The notes under the pieces: model-generated | Seen by the model: the letters and a program-made list of their open reading frames with translations, nothing else | The model's database searches: none | What the model was told of the DNA's origin: nothing | Made by a program: the position numbers and the translations under genes | Assembly (NCBI GenBank): GCA_030374765.1 | Contig: JARGXX010000068.1 | Coordinates: forward strand, 4,464,001-4,528,000 | Direction: 5' to 3' | Length of the DNA stretch: 64,000 nt | DNA from: Agarophyton chilense | Lineage: Eukaryota; Rhodophyta; Florideophyceae; Gracilariales; Gracilariaceae | Shown: in pieces, positions 10,810-21,599 of the stretch | Position numbering within the stretch: the first letter of the stretch is position 1 | Layout of the letters: each line of letters begins with the position of its first letter

Positions 10810-11231
10810 ATGGCTCAGAAGCAACTCAGTTATTCTGGTTCGTTGAGCAATCCAAAGGATCTGGAACGCATGAGACTCTGTGAAGCTTTTGTAGCTCTAA
10901 ACAAAGAAGACAAAGACAACAAGTTCTTGTTTAACTGGGACTTCTACGGGAGAATGATTTCCGCGTGCTGATCTTTCACGGAGTGGTTGAAAGACAACGA
11001 GGAGTGTGGAATTGTCCCAAACATATCTGTGGATTGTAAGGCATTGGAAAATCGTTTCGAATATCTCTTATTCACAACGAATGAGAGATCAAACGATGGC
11101 TTTAATCTAACGTTCTTCATGGGTTTCATTGCCGGACAAAGAAAAGAAGGTTTCCTTCAGGTACTTTCTCGTTTTAAGTCCATTCTTATGTTCTCCCCGG
11201 CAATGATAAATATGGACCGGAGCATGTCGAG
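10810..11231 (+). pseudogene. Third transposon ORF, truncated by an LTR
   Basis: ATG 10810 opens a frame with one TGA (10969-10971) and continues to 11231, where the chromovirus LTR begins. Residues include FNWDFYGRMISAC before the stop and EWLKDNEECGIVP after it. Family not recognised. Confidence 0.35.
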
Positions 11232-11677
11232 TGTGAAGGAGCGATGACAACGGTTGAGCCCTGTAAGCCGCGAGGCCCTTAGGTATCTTACAGGTGACAC
11301 GTGGACTGGTCGACCTCAAGTGGATTCATGTAGATTATTAATTTATTTTAATTAGTGTAATAGATTAGCATTTCAGGGCCAGGGAGATCCCAGCGCCTCG
11401 CCAGTAATACTTACTTGGCTCGAGGGACGCTTCTCCCTAAGAATAAGGTAAGCACCGTTAGGATACTAAATATCCCCTTTTAGTATATTAGTTCCACCCT
11501 TTTCTCTTCAAGCCAGCGTTTCTGTAGCTCCAACCTGTAGGAATGCGCAGTAAATGCCATCCCATTGCACCAAGTACTCCGGGAGTGCCGCCGTCAAGGA
11601 TTCGAACCTTAGGACCCGCTCTACCACGCTATCACCGGTCGAAACCTGTACGCTGACCCAACAGTCATTGCGTTACA
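11232..11677 (+). repeat. Chromovirus LTR, plus orientation, without its element
   Basis: It begins TGTGAAGGAGCGATGAC and ends TGCGTTACA, matching the LTR at 24869-25309 along its length. It abuts the Mutator-like ORF on the left and a truncated minus-strand integrase on the right. The 5-bp flanks (TCGAG and AGGGT) do not match, so it arose by recombination or deletion rather than simple insertion. On its minus strand it holds a tRNA-like stretch with GGTTCGAATCC (11594-11604). Confidence 0.8.
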
Positions 11678-12179
11678 AGGGTGACCAGCCAAGCGATTCA
11701 AATGGGCGAGGTATAGGAATCAGGCCCTTACTAAACTCGGTATTACCCGTTCGAGTGCGCCATCCAGCGGCGAATGGCGACAACGTAGTCCAAATCAGTC
11801 ATAGTCGAATAGGCATCCAGGTGTTCCTACCAATTAGGCTGTTTCCTTGCAGTACTCTTCTTCGACCTACGCCTGTAGGAGTTCTTCAATAGTTATAGGG
11901 AAGAGCTCTTTTTCCCTCGGGGCTATCGCGTTAACCTGAAGTGGTGTCGAATTGGGCGGTACTGTCTCTCAGTCGAATAGGTTTACTTCGTTCTCCTTTA
12001 CCTCAGGATCCGTCGATTGCACCTTACCCATAAGTTCATCTGTTTCCGTATAGTCCTGAGATCCATCATCTGTAAAGGGGGTAGGAATTAGGTCGTCCAA
12101 CGGAGTGTCGTCAGTTCCGTCGGTAATGATTCGCGAGAGGGCATCTGCTGCCTGGTGCTTGATGCCTCGCCTATTGGCT

Positions 12180-13290
12180 ATCTCGTAGTCATATTAAGAG
12201 AGACTGAGGCACCACCTAGCGAGGCTACTCGATGCATCGGTCATATTGAGTAACCAGCGGAGTGAATCATGGTCTGTCCTAATGGTAAACCTGGTTCCCT
12301 CGAGGTACGGCCGCAGTGTGAATACGGACCACACCATGGCTAGACATTCCTTTTCGGTCGTACTGTAGTTTCACTCCGCGCTGGTGAGCTTTCTGCTCCA
12401 GTAGCCAATAGGTCAATAGTCCTTCTGTGACTCCTGTTCCTGTAGCAGTGCACATCCCACATGGACGTCAGCGGCATCTGTGTCCAGGATGAAAGGCCTA
12501 TTGGGCTTTGGGAAAGCCAATATGCGTGGGTTCAGCAATTTGTCCTTTAGGGTCTGAAGTGCCTTGTACTGGTCGTCGGTAAGGGCTTCGAACTCCGAAG
12601 ACGTTCTTTTCTTCAGCTTCGCGTTGAGAGGGGCCGAGGTCTTGGCAAACTCTCGGACGACCCGTCGGTAAACGTTGCACAAGCCCATGAAGGATCGTAG
12701 TTTCGTGTGGTTCCTAGGAGTCTTAGCCTGGCGAATCGCATTTGTGGTCCGTGTGGCCACCTTTAGCTTTCCTGGGAGGACGACGTGCCCGAGATAGTCC
12801 ACTGAGGCCTGGAAGAAAGCGCATTTGTGGAGCTCAGTGGTACTCCAGCGTCCTGTAGGATTGTTAGCACCTTCCTCACGTGGCGAAGGTGTTCCTTTAC
12901 GGTTCGTGAGAAGATTATAACGTCATCCAAATAGACCAGGGCGATCTTCCATTTGACTCCGGACTGTATAATATCCATTACGCGTTCGAAAGTGGCTGGT
13001 GCATTCTTCAAACCAAAGGGCATGCGAGTAAATCTGGACAGACCTTCATGGGTGGTAAAGGTTGTCAGCGCTCTCGCATCTTCGGCCAAAGGGATTTTCC
13101 AGTATTTTTAGTTAGCGTTTAGTGTGGTAAATACGACAGCTTCGCCTCAAGAATCCAGACAGTCGTCCATGCAGGGTATCGGGTATGAGTCCTTCTTTGT
13201 TACTGCGTTCAGCTTCCTGTAGTCGAAACAGAACCTGACGGTGTCATCTTTCTTCGCAACGAGGACAAGGGGACTTGCCCATTCGGATTG
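12180..13290 (-). pseudogene. RT and RNase H of chromovirus copy A, broken
   Basis: The intact part 12763-13089 holds the RT core (FTRMPFGLKNAPATFERVMD, then LVYLDDVIIFS). 12413-12802 holds the thumb/connection and start of RNase H (LDTDAADVHVGCALL). Further RNase H sequence lies downstream with stops. It aligns with copy B at 20340-21485. The catalytic YLDD is preserved here, and at 12949-12951 the Trp codon is intact (TGG) where copy B has TGA. Frameshifts and stops prevent a full product. Confidence 0.75.
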
Positions 13291-13291
13291 G

Positions 13292-14470
13292 TTGTGATGC
13301 AACGCGCCGGGCCCTTATTTAGGACAAGAAGCCATCCTCCTCCGACCTCCTTAGACTAAGCAGTGACGACGCCGTAATAGCTGGCATACTGCCAGGATGA
13401 AATACCGTGCATGGCGCTAGGTGTCATACGTGTGGCAATGGCCGGCAGCTAGTTCGTGTGGTTGGCACCATACAGTGCTCTGCACTGTTGCCTTGTAATT
13501 TTTAATTGTATTTATTAGTTGTAATCTTTCGTAATGGCTAACTGCTAAGCGGCCGGCGGTACTCGAGCGCCGGGTCGCCGGGGGCTATACCGAAGTAAAG
13601 TCCAAAAAGGCCAGGGGCCCTCCGAACTACTAGTTCGTGTCTTGAGACTGTAGGGTTATCAGACCTTCGTTCCCAGTCGACGCCGACAAGACAGGCAGCA
13701 GTCTGGTCAACTGCTGCAGAGGTACCTCTCGCGTTTTAGCCTATCGAGTATTCCCCGTCCAGTCCTTGCCCTCACGGCCATTGGTCGCCGCGTGGCGCAT
13801 TGCACTTTCGCTCGGTCTATTGGACCGCTGGCAGTTCTACTGCCCGAGCAGATTGTAGACCCGTATCCGTTGGATACCGAGGTGTGCATTGGGAGCCTCG
13901 AATAAGTGAGTATCACTTCCAGGTGCAGCTGGTAAAGCCAGGCAGGCGCATTCGTCTGGGCGCTGGTTCAATCCCAGGGCTTGCCCTGCTTTGCTATCGT
14001 CACCCGTTGGGTGTGAGTGATTACCACTTTGTGGCGCCAGTCGGCATAGCCAAGCAGACGCTCTCGTCTGAGCGCTGGTACAATCTCAGGGCTTGCCCTG
14101 CTTTGCTATCGCCACCCGTTGGGTGAAGTGGTTGGTGCGCCGTTGCCGACGTTAGGGTCGTGGCGCTCGTCCAGGCTCTGGTACAATCCCGAGGCTCGCC
14201 CCGGCTAGTCGTCATACGCGGCGTATATCCAGGCCGATCACTTCGGTTCGTGTCGGATCGACACCACTCCGAGCGCCTCTTCCGGACGCCAAGAGCTCCT
14301 GTGGAACGATAGGAGTCTGTGCCTAGTAGACACTCCTCGCCTGTGCGACGACGTCTCTCTTGAGTGGTTGCGGACTCTAGGGCCAGATAGCCGACCCCGG
14401 CTTTCCAGGATCTGCCTGTGTGTAGCTCTCGCCGCCCGCAGCTGGTCTCCCGAGCAGCGCATTGCGTTAC
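13292..14470 (-). mobile_element. About 1.18-kb insertion with tRNA-like tandem units
   Basis: It interrupts RT of copy A and is flanked by a 5-bp direct repeat (ATTGG at 13287-13291 and 14471-14475; reading the repeat as GGTTG shifts both ends by a few bases). Its ends are imperfectly inverted (TGATGCAACG against CGTTACATTG). It has no coding frame of note. Positions 13905-14200 hold three degenerate units of about 110 bp, each with a GCTGGTTCAATCCC-type box resembling a tRNA T-arm/B box. It could be a solo LTR or non-autonomous element; strand is arbitrary. Confidence 0.5.
13905..14200 (+). repeat. Three degenerate tandem units with tRNA-like boxes
   Basis: Unit 1 contains GCAGCTGGTAAAGC, like a tRNA D-arm, then GCGCTGGTTCAATCCCAG. 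Unit 2 contains GCGCTGGTACAATCTCAG with a near-identical tail (GGGCTTGCCCTGCTTTGC in both). Unit 3 is more diverged (GGCTCTGGTACAATCCCG). A CAGGC/GTCTG pairing between the boxes resembles an anticodon stem. No complete cloverleaf with acceptor stem is formed. Confidence 0.45.
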
Positions 14471-14489
14471 ATTGGGTTGGAGGCGCCGG

Positions 14490-15171
14490 TGTAGTATCCG
14501 CTCTAACGGAGAGAGCAGATACCTGCGACAGCGTTCCGGCTGCCGATGGGTCGCTTGCGGCGAAGGAAAAGGGGTGGTAGAGCTACAACACCAGCGAGCT
14601 GGAAGTGGGGTGTAAGGCTACTACTCGCCAGCGAGGGTGAACAGTGCAACTGTAAAACGTTGACGGGACGTAGGTACGAGACGGCTCGTGAAGTGGTTTG
14701 GGGCTGACTATCTATTATAGCTCGTCCTGATCTCCTGTTAAGGAATCCTAAGCGAGGAACAGAATAGTCATGATGCCCATGTTGTCTCCTTTGCTTGGAG
14801 TCGGCGCTCACCTCTGGTACACTATTTACTGTGTGCCAGGGTGAGTGCCCAAATAATACGTAAATAATACCCAGTGGTCAGCCACTTAGCCAAACCACTG
14901 TATGGGTACGGTCCCTAATGGACTTGCATCTACAAAGGGTAGTAAAACCAGCCACGTGGATCGCCACTACATGCGCCGTTGCAAGCCACTCCACTCGTGA
15001 TACCACGTGTCCCAACACTGTACCCTGCCTCCTGGCATCCTACGCGGTGTGCCGTTTCATATCACAAGTTTGATTACATCACTCACTTATGACATCACTC
15101 ACTTATGAGTTCCAACCGCGACTTCGCGAAAAATCATTCTATCGAATTCCCCGACACAGTAGAATACTACA
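14490..15171 (-). repeat. Solo LTR of a second family (X) in copy A
   Basis: Reverse complement of the insertion at 19293-19958, with the same termini (TGTAGTAT...ATACTACA). Unlike that copy it lacks matching flanks. Its left side is the N-terminal part of RT and its right side the untranslated leader, so gag and protease (about 3 kb, by comparison with copy B) are gone. This suggests recombination between two family-X LTRs in one element. Confidence 0.7.
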
Positions 15172-15469
15172 CCTTTCAGGGTTATCCAGGCGGGTCAGTA
15201 CTTCTTGCGGCTGGCTTCTCGTGGTCCTACAGTTGCTAAAATTATCAGCCTGGGGTTCAGGCGATATCGTCTGCGTTGCAGTGGCAACTGGTCTTACCGT
15301 AGGAGTCCTATGGTCTGGTCGGTTGAGTGTGTTTCCTGCGTCCATAATGGTGGTTGCTACTGTAATTGTGGTCCCTTGGGGAATTATACCAAAGGTTAGA
15401 ATCCCGATAATTCTTCGTTCCAGTGGTCCGTTCAATTATTCCTAGAGGATTCTATGTCCGGGGACCAAA

Positions 15470-15692
15470 GGTAACGCCATGACTGGTGGGTCAGCGGACG
15501 GGTCTCGACCGGTGGTAGCTTGGTAGGGTGGGTCCTAAGTTTCAAATCCTTGACGGCGACACTCTCAAAGTACTTGGTTCAATGGGATGGCGTTTACTGC
15601 GTAGTCCTACAGGATGGAGCTACGGAAACGATGGCTTCAAGACCAAAGCGTGGAACTAATTTTCCAAAGGTTATTTAGTATCCTAACGGTGC
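15470..15692 (-). repeat. 5' LTR of copy A, distal half
   Basis: Reverse complement of the second half of the chromovirus LTR. It is followed by the 5-bp GGTGC (15688-15692), which is duplicated at 25310-25314. The other half of this LTR lies at 25310-26395, beyond copy B. Confidence 0.7.
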
Positions 15693-16138
15693 CTACCTTA
15701 CTCTAAGGGAGAAGCGTCACTCGAGCCTAGTAAGTATTACTGGCGAGGCGCTGGGATCTCCCTGGCCCTGTAATGCTAATCTATTACACTAATTAAACTA
15801 AATTAAAAATCTACATGAGTGCACCTGAGGTCGACCCGTCCACGTGTCGTCTGTAAAATATCTCAGGGCCCGGCGGCTTACAGGGCTCAACCGTTATCAT
15901 CGCTCCTTTACAGCACTGTTAAGATACTAAATTTACCCCTTTAGTAGATTAGTTTCACCAATTGGTCTTCAAGCCATCGTTTCCGTAGCACCAACCTGTA
16001 GGAATACGCAGTAAATGCCCGCCCAATGCACCAAGTACTCTGGTAGTGCCACTGTCAAGTATACAAACCTTAGGACCCACTCTATCACGCTACCACTGTT
16101 TGAGACCAGGATACTGATGCACCAGTCCTTGCGTTACA
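15693..16138 (+). repeat. 5' LTR of copy B with its first half inverted
   Basis: 15913-16138 is the second half of the LTR in normal orientation, ending GCGTTACA. 15693-15912 is the first half in reverse orientation. The inverted segment is bounded by GGTGC (15688-15692) and GCACT (15913-15917), an inverted pair, since the target duplication GGTGC is the reverse complement of the LTR's own internal GCACC. Confidence 0.65.
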
Positions 16139-16607
16139 TCTTGGTCTCCAGACATTAAATCCCTTTGGAATAATTGAACGGACCACTGGAACGAAGAATT
16201 ATCCGAATTCTACCCTTTGCTTTAATTTCCCAACGGACCAGAATTACAGAAGCAACCACCATTATGGACGCAGGAAACACACTCAACCGACCAGACCATA
16301 GGACTCCTACGGTAAGACCAGTTGCCACTGCAACGCCGACGATATCGCCTGAACCCCGGGCTGATAATTTTAGCAACTGTAGGACCACGAGAAGCCAGCC
16401 GCAAGAACTACCGACCCCCCTGGATAACCCTGAAAGGATTCGCCGAGAACCCACGGTGGCGGCGCGTTTACGAGAACGCCTCACCAGGGCTACCTCTAGA
16501 GGGACACCTCAAGGAAAAACCCACCAGCCGGAAGGAATTAGAGAAAACATGCCGGCAGGGCTTCCGATTTTCTCTGGCTCCGTCTCCGTGAGCTCTGCTT
16601 AGCCCAC

Positions 16608-18473
16608 GTGGATTCTATTATGGACGTGCGACTCGCTATGGCGATTGCTGATCATACGGATTACCTCATCACGCAAATCGTCCCAAAGATAATGCAGTCT
16701 GAATTGTTCAAAGAATCCCTCCTACAGGCCTTACAAGGAGCAGTCACCCGCCGGGCAGGCAATTTGGTCCCTAGGACCACTCCACCACAAATTAACCATC
16801 CGGTCTCCACATGGAAACCCTCTACCAAACCCCCAGGAGCGGCGGCATTATCGGCCCCTCGCCGGGAAAACCATCAGAAAAACCCAATGGTGGGACAATC
16901 TAGGAGCAGAGGAAAAGCTTCGTGTCTAAATGAGAGACAGATTGCCCATCTAGAAAATCCAAGGGAGGAACACGCGGGGAGCAGAAGAGAAGCTTCGCGT
17001 CTACAAGAGAGACCGCTTTTCCCACCCGACGGATTATATGAGGTACAAAGACCTCAGGGTTCCATCGGATGTTAAAGAGAGATCGATCCTTTAGGTCCCT
17101 GTACCGCTGGAGAGAAAAGAAGTAACAGCAGGAGAAAGAAGAACAGAAGAAGCAAAAGAGAGAGTCCATTCGGACACGAGTGATTCCGAATCGGCCTCGA
17201 CCGAAACGACCGACTTGGAAGTGGATGAGGCTGCCGTTTGAGGCCTCAGACCACTGACAACCACAAATGAACTTTTCGTTAAGGTTCTAGACTACCGGAA
17301 TTATCGGCTGGCCCACAGGTCGGCGAAATATTCTGGTTCGGTGGCTTGCAGAATCGCCAAATAGGCCAAACGGATGCAACTAACCATTACGGACAAGTTC
17401 TCGGGTTCCGATCCCATTGCTGTTCTTAGGTTTCTCAGTTTTTCCCGTACGGCCTGTGATCAGAACGGCGTCCACGAGGGCGCCGCTCTGTACCTTTTCC
17501 AATTCTTCCTTACAGGGCAGGCGCGTGACCGAGTGGTTTCGAAGATATCTGGCACAACTGACCTCTTGGATGCTCAAGACCGTGAGCTCCTCAGGTCATA
17601 CCTCCAGGTTGTTCATTATTTCTTGGAAACCTACTCCACGGATGACGTCATAATGGATGCCCGCCAGGAAGTAATATCATTTAGGCAGAGCTCCAACATG
17701 ACCGAATCGGCTTTCGCAGACCACCTATGGAAGAAGGTTTACCGATGTAGAAACGTGTTCTCCGAAGGACCGCTTAAACTTCACTTCATCACGAGATCGA
17801 TCCCTGTCATTCGAACACATGTGCGCAATTACCACACGTAAAACCTGCAATACTCCTTCCGAAGGCTCGTTACCTACGCCAGGGTTATGGCAAAACCTAC
17901 AGGACCTCCAGGCGCAACGCTGATATATCCAGAGGACACCCAACTCCATTGCGTAAACCCAACCAAGCCCTTTTGGTTAGTTCCACGGAGTCGGACATGG
18001 ATACGTCACTCCTTTACGCCGATTCGGGAGATGTCCTCGCGGTCAATTTCAGTGCTCCTCCGTCCGGGCCCCCTTCATTTCCCTCCCAGGGAACAACAGC
18101 GACCACTGGACCACCCACACCCAATTATTCTCCCTTTCCGCCGCGCAAAGACGTTTTTGTGCGCTTCCCAAGGGCTTGCTTCCTCTGCTTTTCCGAGACC
18201 CAACATCGTGACTGTACGAGTTATCTGCCTGAGGACGCACGTGAAAACCTCCTAGCCCTAGGGGAAGAGAATTACCGGGTGCGGAGATCCGAAGGAATGT
18301 ATAACATGGCACCGAAACGAGCCACAGGGACCCCTGGAAGCTCACGCTATGCCACGCCTCCGGATACTCCGAGCAAAGCCCCACAGGTCCACACCGCTGT
18401 AGATCCTACGGACGACCCCGTGGAAGAACCCTATCCTCAGGAAGAAACGGAAACTCAATCGGAGAACTCCTAG
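16608..18473 (+). pseudogene. gag: Chromovirus gag, broken into three frames
   Basis: Part 1 (to 17075; ATG at 16620) has a helical start then a basic Pro/Arg-rich stretch. Part 2 (17374-17841) is capsid-like, with FSGSDPIAVLRFLS and ALYLFQFFLTGQARD. Part 3 (17949-18473) has a zinc-knuckle-like CFLCFSETQHRDC whose spacing (C-x2-C-x5-H-x2-C) is not the usual CCHC, followed by an acidic tail. Stops at 17075 and 17841 and frame changes separate them. Confidence 0.65.
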
Positions 18474-18589
18474 AGGGACGACTCGAGGCAAATCCTCCCT
18501 CTTTAAGCCCTTGCTTCAACCAATGGGACGGTCATTAGCCAAAGATCTCTTCACCTCTCAATACGAACCACCCACAATGGACCACTCAG

Positions 18590-19292
18590 GATGAACCACA
18601 GTTGGAACACAGTAACGACCCCGTCTGTATCCTCGGAAAAGAGAACTATAAAGTTCGAGTAACCGTAGGACTTCGTTCCAACAACTCTCGAGTGACCACA
18701 GCTCTGTTTGACACAGGTGCTGGTCCCAATTTGGTCCATCCTAAACTACTCCCACTGGGTTGACAAGATTTCGTTCAGGCAAGGAAGACCCCAAGGATTA
18801 CCGATGCGTCTCGTAGACCAATGGACATTAAAGGGATAGTACCACTTTACCTCCGGATAGGACAATTCAAAGTCCGCACGTGGTTCTTTGTATGTCCTAA
18901 CTTGGGCGCTGAGGCAATCCTAGGGACCTCCTTTATCGACCGATACATCAAGGCCATCTATCCAGGCCTTAGGAAAGTCGCGTTTTACCGCGCACCTTCC
19001 ATTTCCATAACTGGTTCCGCCCCAGGGCCAGAAGCTAACCGCAAAAGAGCGGTTGTCTTCGAAAACACGAAGTCCAATAAGGTTCCCCTGTCAAAGGCCA
19101 TAGAGATAGCCTCGATAACCAAAATCGCTGTATCGATCCATTCCCAGTCCTCAGGTCTCGTAACGATTCAGTACCACCCGAAAACAGTTCTAAAGCACCT
19201 CACCTTGATGGCCAATGGATTAATGGACATCCACCCCAACAGGTCCTTTTTGGTCACAATCAGCAACCTCCGAGATAAACCAGTGTGGTTAC
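18590..19292 (+). pseudogene. Chromovirus protease, one stop, interrupted by an LTR
   Basis: Retropepsin motif ALFDTGAGPNLVHP near 18700, then a TGA after LPLG (18760) and a second frame block with AEAILGTSFIDRYI, the ILG segment of the protease. The frame runs up to the inserted LTR at 19293, and removing the insert joins PVWL to PKGTV after 19963. Confidence 0.7.
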
Positions 19293-19958
19293 TGTAGTAT
19301 TCTACTATGTCGGGGAATCCGATAGGATGATTTTTCGCGAAGTCGCGGTTGGAACTCATAAGTGAGTGATGTCATCAAACTTGTGATATGAAACGGCACA
19401 CCGCGTAGGATGCCAGGAGGCAGGGTACAGTGTTGGGACACGTGGTATTACGAGTGGAGTGGCTTGCAACGGCGCATGTAGTGGCGATCCACGTGGCAGG
19501 TTTTACTACCCTTTGTAGCTAGACGTCCATTAGGGACCGTACCCATACAGTGGTTTGGCTAAGTGGCTGACCACTGGGTATTAGTTGTATATTTATTTGG
19601 GCACTCACCCTGGTACACAGTATATAGGTACCAGAGGTGAGCGCCGACTCCAAGTAAAGGAGACAACATGGGCATCATGACTATTCTATTCCTCGCTTAG
19701 GATTCCTTAACCGGAGATCCGGACGAGCTATAATAGATAGTCAGCCCCAAACCACTTCACGAGCCGTCTCGTACCTACGTTCCCTCAACGTTTTACAGTT
19801 GCACTGTTCACCCTCGCTGGCGAGTAGTGGCCTTACACCCCACTTCCAGCTCGCTGGTGTTGTAGCTCTACCACCCCTTTTACTTCGCCGCAAGCGACCC
19901 ATCGGCAGTCCGAACGCTGTCGCAGGTGTCTGCTCTCTCCGTTAGAGCGGATACTACA
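19293..19958 (+). repeat. Solo LTR (family X) inserted in copy B pol
   Basis: It begins TGTAGTATTC and ends GGATACTACA, with perfect 8-bp inverted termini (TGTAGTAT/ATACTACA). It is flanked by GTTAC at 19288-19292 and 19959-19963. The flanking pol frame is restored if one copy of the repeat and the insert are removed. It contains a TATATA motif near 19622. A second copy lies at 14490-15171. Confidence 0.85.
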
Positions 19959-19963
19959 GTTAC

Positions 19964-21485
19964 CTAAAGGTACAGTGATTAATATCACTCTACCCGCGCC
20001 CGTGGCCATTATGGAGACCCGAATGGATAATCTTGCGACGCCAACTCCCGACGAGGACGTCGACTCTTGGGAGGAGACGGTCGCCATGGTCGAAGAATTC
20101 GAATCCTATAGGCCCAAGGTACTTGATCTCTTCAGGGAATACCACGCCATGTGGTCAGGTAGATTGGGCACAATCAGACCCACTACACACCGCATTGACT
20201 TTCAGGATGACGCTAGACCACAGTTCCAGCACCCATGCCGTACCGGCCTTAAAGGTAGGGAAATTGTCGCCGACCAGATGGACAAGATGCGCAAAGCTCA
20301 AGTCATAGAGCCGGCGCCTCCAAACCAATCCGAGTAAGCAAGTCCCTTTGTCCTTGTGGCGAAGAAAGATGGCTCCGTCAGGTTCTGTGTCGACCACGGG
20401 AAGCTCAACGCAGTAACCAAAAGGGACTCATACCCGATAGCCCGCATGGACGACTGTCTGGATTCCTTAGGCGAAGCTGTCGTATTTAACACATTGGACG
20501 CTAACTCGGGATATTGGAAAATCCCTTTGGCCGAAGACGCGAGAGCGCTGACAACCTTTACCACCCATGAAGGTCTGTTCAGATTTACTCGCATGCCCTT
20601 TGGTTTGAAGAATGCACCAGCCACGTTCCAACGGATAATGGACATTATGCTGTCCAGAGTCAAATGAAAGTTCGCCTTGGTCTATTTGGATGACGTCATA
20701 ATCTTCTCACGGACCGTAAAGGAACACTTTCGCCACGTGAAGAAGGTGCTAACAATCCTACAGGACGCTGGAGTACCACTGAGCTCCACAAATGCGCTTT
20801 CTTCCAGGCCTCAGTGGAATATCTCGGTCACGTCCTCCTCCCAGGAAAGCTAAAGGTGGCCAAACGGACCACAAATGCGATTCGCCAGGCTAAGCCTCCT
20901 AAGACCCACACGAAACTACGATCCTTCATGGGCTTGTGCAACGTTTACCGACGGGTCGTCCGAGAGTTTGCCAAGATCTCGGCCCCTCTCAACGCGAAGC
21001 TGAAGAAGAGAACATCTTCGGAGTTCGAAGCCCTTACCGACGAACAGTACGAGGCATTTCAGACCCTAAAGGACAAATTGCTGACACCACGCATATTGGC
21101 TCTACCAAAGCCCAATAGGCCTTTAGTCTTGGACACAGATGCCTCTGATGTGCAGGTGGTTTGTGCACTGCTACAGGAACAGGATTCACCGAAGGACTAT
21201 CGATCTATTGGATATTGGAGCAGAACGCTCACCAGTGCGGAGCGAAACTACAGTACGACCGAAAAGGAATGTCTAGCCATGGTGTGGTCCGTATTGACAC
21301 TGCGGCCGTACCTCGAGGGAACCAGGTTTACTATTAGGACAGACCATGATTCACTCCCCTGGTTACTCAATAAGACCGAATCATCGAGTCGCTTCGCTCG
21401 GTGGCGCCTCAGGCTCTCCGAATATGACTACGAGATAACCTATAGGCCAGGCATCAAGCGCAACGCAGCAGATGCCCTCTCGTGA
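19964..21485 (+). pseudogene. Chromovirus RT and RNase H of copy B
   Basis: RT blocks: FVLVAKKDGSVRFCVDHGKL (20343 on), FTRMPFGLKNAPATF (20584 on) and LVYLDDVIIFS (20677 on). RNase H: LDTDASDVQVVCALL, RNYSTTEKECLAMVW and FTIRTDHDSLPWLL, ending ADALS at 21485. Stops: TAA at 20335-20337 and TGA at 20665-20667, both where copy A has TGG. A frame change lies near 20800. Confidence 0.8.
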
Positions 21486-21599
21486 ATCATTACCGATGGA
21501 ACTGACCACATTCTATTGGACGACCTAATTACTACCCCATTTACAGACGATGGACCTCAGGACTATACGGAAACAGATCACCTTATGGATAAAGTGTAA

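Larger units (their letters stand above)
7103..11231 (+). mobile_element. Decayed Mutator-like DNA transposon, truncated on the right
   Basis: Three collinear plus-strand frames remain (7502-8686, 9097-10683, 10810-11231), each broken by single in-frame stops. One carries a Ulp1-type protease, one a FAR1-like zinc domain, a pairing known from some Mutator-like elements (and Ulp1 also from KDZ/Zisupton transposons). No DDE transposase core or terminal inverted repeat was found. The right end is cut by a chromovirus LTR at 11232, inside the third frame. Confidence 0.5.
11678..15692 (-). mobile_element. Ty3/gypsy chromovirus copy A, heavily deleted
   Basis: Minus-strand internal sequence collinear with copy B: integrase zinc-finger region (11678-11910), RNase H and RT (about 12200-13290), then the 5' leader (15172-15469) and the first part of its 5' LTR (15470-15692). 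The integrase core, chromodomain, 3' LTR, protease and gag are missing. Two other insertions lie inside (13292-14470 and 14490-15171). Copy B is inserted in its 5' LTR, whose remainder lies at 25310-26395. Confidence 0.75.

Noticed and set aside
11232-11677. A functional tRNA gene in the LTR
   Set aside because: The A-box-like and B-box-like parts are too close, with no anticodon arm or acceptor pairing; only tRNA-like.
13905-14110. CRISPR array
   Set aside because: Units are diverged, contiguous without distinct spacers, and the genome is eukaryotic.
13905-14200. Tandem tRNA genes
   Set aside because: T-arm-like boxes repeat, but a full cloverleaf with acceptor stem cannot be formed.
11678-15692. 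Copy A inserted into copy B, rather than the reverse
   Set aside because: The right flank (LTR end, GGTGC, then reverse first-half LTR) fits B inserted into A's LTR, and the left junction then needs only one small inversion; the converse leaves A's left side unexplained.
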